A stretch of 64,000 nt of DNA, taken from the NCBI RefSeq assembly GCF_012027325.1, contig NZ_SNUG01000003.1:62001-126000 (forward strand). Direction: 5' to 3'. Under the pieces are notes generated by a model, which was not told the origin of the DNA, searched no databases, and was given only the letters and a program-made list of their open reading frames with translations. The DNA comes from Thermococcus sp. M39. GTDB taxonomy: Archaea > Methanobacteriota_B > Thermococci > Thermococcales > Thermococcaceae. Position 1 is the first letter of the stretch, and each line of letters starts with the position of its first letter. Of the stretch, positions 60,968 through 64,000 are shown in pieces. The position numbers were made by a program, and so were the translations under genes.

Positions 60968-62062
60968 TTATCCTTTTACCTTTAATTTTTCTACTCCGAC
61001 CATTTCAGCTATCTGATTCAGCTCTTCCAGAACTTTCTTGTAAATTGGGATGCCAATCTTTAAGCGGGTCTCCATCGTGAGAAAGCCTTTTTCGCCATGA
61101 ATCCAAATCCTGTCAAAATCCTTATGCTTCCTCGAACTTTTCAGTTCTTCAATCATCTTGCTCATCTTCTCCCTAAACTCCTCAAGAGGAACAAAAGCTT
61201 CAATGTTAATCGCCATGAAGAAGTGGTCAACCTCACTGTGCTTTTCACTCGTGTTCTTCACGTGCTTGCTCCAAGTTCCACCGCTTAGAATTCCGGCCAA
61301 AATGTCAACCATTACGCTAAGCCCATAACCCTTATGCCCACCAAAAAGCTCCCCAAAGCCCCCCAAAGGCAGTAAAGCACCACCATTGAAAACCTTCTCC
61401 ACATCTGTGGTTATATTACCTTCGCTATCAATCGCCCAGCCTTCTGGAATCGGCTTTCCCTTTCTGCGGTAAACCTCAAGCTTCCCAATTGGGACAACAC
61501 TAGTAGCCATATCAAGCAAAAACGGTTTATCCTTGGTTGGAGCGGCTAAAGCAATTGGATTCGTTCCCAAAAATCTCTCAATCCCACCAGTCGGAGCGAC
61601 TAATGGGCGGGAATTTGTCATGCTAATCCCAATCATCCCCTCCTCAGCAGCCATCAAAGCATAATATCCAGCAATACCATAATGATTACTATTCCTCACT
61701 GCCACAACTCCAATGCCACTCTTTTTGGCCTTTTCAATTGCCAGCTTCATTGCCTTATAGCCAACAACTTGTCCTAATCCCTCATCCCCATCAATCAACG
61801 CATAAGAAACTCCTTCTCTGACAATTCTAATGTTTGGCTTCAGATTTATTCCTCCGCTGAGAATTCCATCAACGTAGCGCTTGAGCCTCTGAACGCCATG
61901 ACTCTCAATTCCCCTCAAATCAGCCATGATTAAATTGTCAGCAACTATTTCTGCATCTTCTTTAGGTACTCCAAGCTTCGTGAGAACCTTCACGACAAAC
62001 GAGAAAAGCTCATCCTTTGAAACCCTAACATAATTTTCATCAACGTAACCTTTTTCGAACAT
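60968..62062 (-). CDS. mdh: Malate dehydrogenase (Ldh2/type-2 family)
   Basis: 364 residues, NAD(P)-dependent malate/lactate dehydrogenase of the type-2 family, unrelated to the classical Rossmann MDH. Motifs: ADLRGIESHGVQRLKRYV (about 48), AIEKAKKSGIGVVAVRNSNHYG with the catalytic His (about 120), GTNPIALAAPTKDKPFLLDMATS, and GHKGYGLSVMVDILAGILSGG. Sulfolactate dehydrogenases share this fold, but the neighbouring malic enzyme and carboxylate carrier favour malate. GGTGGTGTT precedes the ATG. Confidence 0.9.
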   Translation of the reverse strand: MFEKGYVDENYVRVSKDELFSFVVKVLTKLGVPKEDAEIVADNLIMADLRGIESHGVQRLKRYVDGILSGGINLKPNIRIVREGVSYALIDGDEGLGQVVGYKAMKLAIEKAKKSGIGVVAVRNSNHYGIAGYYALMAAEEGMIGISMTNSRPLVAPTGGIERFLGTNPIALAAPTKDKPFLLDMATSVVPIGKLEVYRRKGKPIPEGWAIDSEGNITTDVEKVFNGGALLPLGGFGELFGGHKGYGLSVMVDILAGILSGGTWSKHVKNTSEKHSEVDHFFMAINIEAFVPLEEFREKMSKMIEELKSSRKHKDFDRIWIHGEKGFLTMETRLKIGIPIYKKVLEELNQIAEMVGVEKLKVKG

Positions 62063-62116
62063 AACACCACCGAAAAATTTTGGGCTTTGTAGGTTAAACG
62101 CTTTGTGCTAATCAAA

Positions 62117-62127
62117 GTTTATAAAAG
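62117..62127 (+). promoter_or_regulatory. TATA box of the Fe/thiamine-type ABC operon, leaderless
   Basis: GTTTATAAAAG lies about 30 nt before the ATG at 62148, with no ribosome binding site. The transcript should start at or just before the ATG. Confidence 0.5.
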
Positions 62128-62147
62128 AGCAAAACCAATTTTTGAGC

Positions 62148-63770
62148 ATGAGAACAAAGCTCATCCTGATAATCCCGATAACATTCCTAATCCTCTTTTT
62201 CTACCTCCCCCTCATCAGCATAATCCATGAAGGGCTCTGGGACAATGGATTCACACTCAAATACCTCAAAGCTGTTCTCTCAAACAGCTATCACCGAAGA
62301 ATAATCCTTTTTACCATTGAACAAGCTTTAGCCTCAACTTTGCTCACTTTAGCTTTGGGTCTGCCTGGAGCTTACATCTTTGCAAAATATGACTTTCCAG
62401 GAAAGAGTTTTGTAAAGGCAATTCTCACTGTTCCCTTCGTGATGCCAAGCATAATGGTCGCTCTTGGTTTTATCCTACTCTTTGGAAAGCAGGGCTTCTT
62501 TACACAGCTCATTGGAAGGGATTTGGAAATCCTCTACTCTTGGAAAGCCATTTTAATAGCTCATGCCTTCTACAACTTTCCCGTCGTAGTCCGAATGGTC
62601 TCCTCCCTTTGGCAACGCATAAATCCCCATTATGAAGAAGTCGCAATGAGCCTTGGAGCTAAGAGATTCACGCTTTTTAGAAAAGTTACTTTGCCAATGC
62701 TTTTGCCCGGAATCTTCGCATCCTCAATGCTTACCTTTATCTTCTGCTTCCTGAGTTTCTCTATTCCACTGATTTTAGGAGGTTACAAGTACGCCACAAT
62801 TGAAGTCGACATCTTTACCTCAATCATGACTCTGCTGGATTTCAAAGTCGGCTCTGCCTTGGCTATAATTCAAATCACCCTAAGCTTTGCATTCATGTAC
62901 ATCTACATTAAAAGCCTCGACATGTATGCGAAAGCTGAGGAGCAGCGAATTTTTAGAAAACCTCAAAAGCTGACGTTAAGAGAACTGGCGAGCTTAAAAG
63001 GTTTATTAATTGGAATTTACTCCCTGGTTGTATTCATCTTCATAATCTCACCCCTCCTAGCAGTCCTTTATGACTCCCTAATTTTCCAAGGCAAATTCAG
63101 CCTTGAGTGGTATAGGAGAGTATTCAGTGCAAAATACAACCCAATCTTTGGAGCTAACACTCTAATTGCAATCAAAAACTCGCTCCTTTTCGGGTTTTCA
63201 GCTGTTTTGCTCTCGACAACAATCGCTTTAATCATAGCCTATGCCTTACATAGATGGCAGTTTAAAGGCAAAAATGTCTTTGAGGCTCTGGTAATGCTAC
63301 CCCTCGGCTCTTCGGCCATAACTCTTGGTTTGGGTTACATAAGAACCTTCCACAAGCCCCCGCTTGAGCTTCTTGGCACTTGGTACATCATTGTTTTTGC
63401 CCACACAATCATAGCTTATCCTTTCGTTTTAAGAGCAATCTCGGCCGTGCTGAAAAAGATAAAGCCAAATCTAAAAGAAGCAGCATTGAGCTTAGGAGCA
63501 AAAGAGTGGCAAGCTTTTCTTAAAGTTGAGTTGCCTTTGGCTTTGGGAGGAATTATTGTCGGTGCAATTTTTGCTTTTGCAATCAGCATAGCGGAGCTGG
63601 GAGCAACATACATGCTTTATCAACCTGAATACACGACAATAACTATAGCAGTCTATAGATTCTTGAGTGCAAGACAGTGGGGAAGTGCATCTGCTCTATC
63701 TGTCATTTTGATGATTGTCTCAGCAGTGAGCTTTATGATAATTGAGAGGATTGGTGAGGAGATATGGTGA
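62148..63770 (+). CDS. ABC permease, Fe3+/thiamine type (fused double permease)
   Basis: 540 residues with twelve membrane helices in two homologous halves; each half has an EAA loop: [24 protein letters not shown] (about 160) and [24 protein letters not shown] (about 445). This layout is that of FbpB/ThiP permeases for iron(III) or thiamine. The start is the ATG at 62148; a TTG two codons upstream is less likely. The ATPase follows with overlap; the binding protein is not in this window. Confidence 0.9.
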   Translation: MRTKLILIIPITFLILFFYLPLISIIHEGLWDNGFTLKYLKAVLSNSYHRRIILFTIEQALASTLLTLALGLPGAYIFAKYDFPGKSFVKAILTVPFVMPSIMVALGFILLFGKQGFFTQLIGRDLEILYSWKAILIAHAFYNFPVVVRMVSSLWQRINPHYEEVAMSLGAKRFTLFRKVTLPMLLPGIFASSMLTFIFCFLSFSIPLILGGYKYATIEVDIFTSIMTLLDFKVGSALAIIQITLSFAFMYIYIKSLDMYAKAEEQRIFRKPQKLTLRELASLKGLLIGIYSLVVFIFIISPLLAVLYDSLIFQGKFSLEWYRRVFSAKYNPIFGANTLIAIKNSLLFGFSAVLLSTTIALIIAYALHRWQFKGKNVFEALVMLPLGSSAITLGLGYIRTFHKPPLELLGTWYIIVFAHTIIAYPFVLRAISAVLKKIKPNLKEAALSLGAKEWQAFLKVELPLALGGIIVGAIFAFAISIAELGATYMLYQPEYTTITIAVYRFLSARQWGSASALSVILMIVSAVSFMIIERIGEEIW

Positions 63771-64000
63771 GCGTTGAGCTTAGAGAAATCCTCAAGATAC
63801 TTGGAGATTTCAGGCTTGAAATAAAAGGCTTAAAAGCTAAGGAAGGAGAATTTCTGACGCTTCTCGGTCCTTCTGGATGTGGAAAGACAACGACTCTTAG
63901 AATAATAGCCGGTTTTGAAAAGCCAGACAGAGGCGAAGTTCTATTTAACAGCAAAGTCATGAATGAAATTCCACCATATGAGAGGAATATCGGGATAGTT
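63764..64000 (+). CDS. ABC ATPase, Fe3+/thiamine type, cut by window end
   Basis: The frame from ATG at 63764 (or GTG at 63767) reads [20 protein letters not shown] and then Walker [21 protein letters not shown], continuing past the window edge. Seventy-nine codons are seen; YERNIGIV at the end is the Q-loop approach typical of FbpC/PotA/ThiQ ATPases. It overlaps the permease stop by 7 nt and is preceded by GGTGAGGAG. The signature and Walker B motifs lie outside. Confidence 0.85.
   Translation, partial: MVSVELREILKILGDFRLEIKGLKAKEGEFLTLLGPSGCGKTTTLRIIAGFEKPDRGEVLFNSKVMNEIPPYERNIGIV

Noticed and set aside
1-64000. CRISPR array, insertion sequence or replication origin
   Set aside because: No regularly spaced repeats, no transposase-like frame and no Cdc6/ORB-type repeats were seen on reading the window.

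Overview
The window is a 64 kb stretch of an AT-rich Thermococcales genome, most likely a low-GC Thermococcus. Several features point there: the shared-gamma POR/VOR ferredoxin oxidoreductase operon in the Pyrococcus/Thermococcus order, an archaeal TFE gene followed by a DUF2110 gene, NAC, Taw3 (wyosine modification), a C/D box guide RNA, CCA-encoding tRNAs, a CGP-type C-terminal anchor on an exported binding protein, TATA promoters and GGAGGTGA ribosome binding sites. No integrated element, transposase or CRISPR array is visible. Coding density is high. Start sites below were moved where an in-frame ribosome binding site or a TATA box with no room for a leader argues for it.

Left part (0-17.6 kb): a PfkB kinase cut by the window edge; an ABC-2 exporter (two permeases and an ATPase); transcription factor TFE with its DUF2110 neighbour; a polytopic membrane protein preceded by a GC-rich structured RNA candidate; an Mrp/NBP35 ATPase; the seven-gene porG-vorDAB-porDAB operon; a PiT phosphate permease with a single-base frameshift near its 3' end; HflX; a HEAT-repeat protein; NAC.

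Middle part (17.7-36.4 kb): a CBS-domain gene and a Na+/H+ antiporter bracketed by two copies of the 3' end of a TPR membrane-protein gene; Ogt; a SPOUT RNA methyltransferase; ketopantoate reductase; a PhoU-like DUF47 protein; phosphoglycerate dehydrogenase; tRNA-Ala(CGC), overlapped antisense by an S-layer-like exported protein; an M20 hydrolase; two-subunit fumarase; a C/D sRNA; a double UspA protein; a MacB/LolD-type ABC system with a large exported partner; GcvT; Taw3; tRNA-His(GTG).

Right part (36-64 kb): the accessory, catabolic part. It has a formamidase-like gene, then a DUF3311 protein/SSS symporter/M20 amidohydrolase/pyroglutamyl peptidase block, then a 10 kb peptide-use locus (Opp/Dpp transporter, two metal amidohydrolases, an acylaminoacyl-peptidase and an Lrp-type regulator) with palindromes in its control region. 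After that come a carbohydrate ABC importer without its own ATPase, a dolichol-kinase-like membrane protein, a C4-acid node (malic enzyme, a TctA-like carrier with a tiny membrane partner, malate dehydrogenase) and an Fe/thiamine-type ABC system cut by the window edge. Two small winged-helix genes with nearly identical leaders (36.1 and 53.3 kb), together with pseudogene remnants beside one of them, show that the 36 kb and 53-57 kb regions are related by duplication and decay.

Together the genes describe a peptide- and sugar-fermenting hyperthermophile: peptides enter by ABC and SSS carriers, are cut and deacylated inside, 2-oxoacids are oxidised by POR/VOR to acyl-CoA with ferredoxin reduction, and C4 acids are interconverted by fumarase, malate dehydrogenase and malic enzyme.
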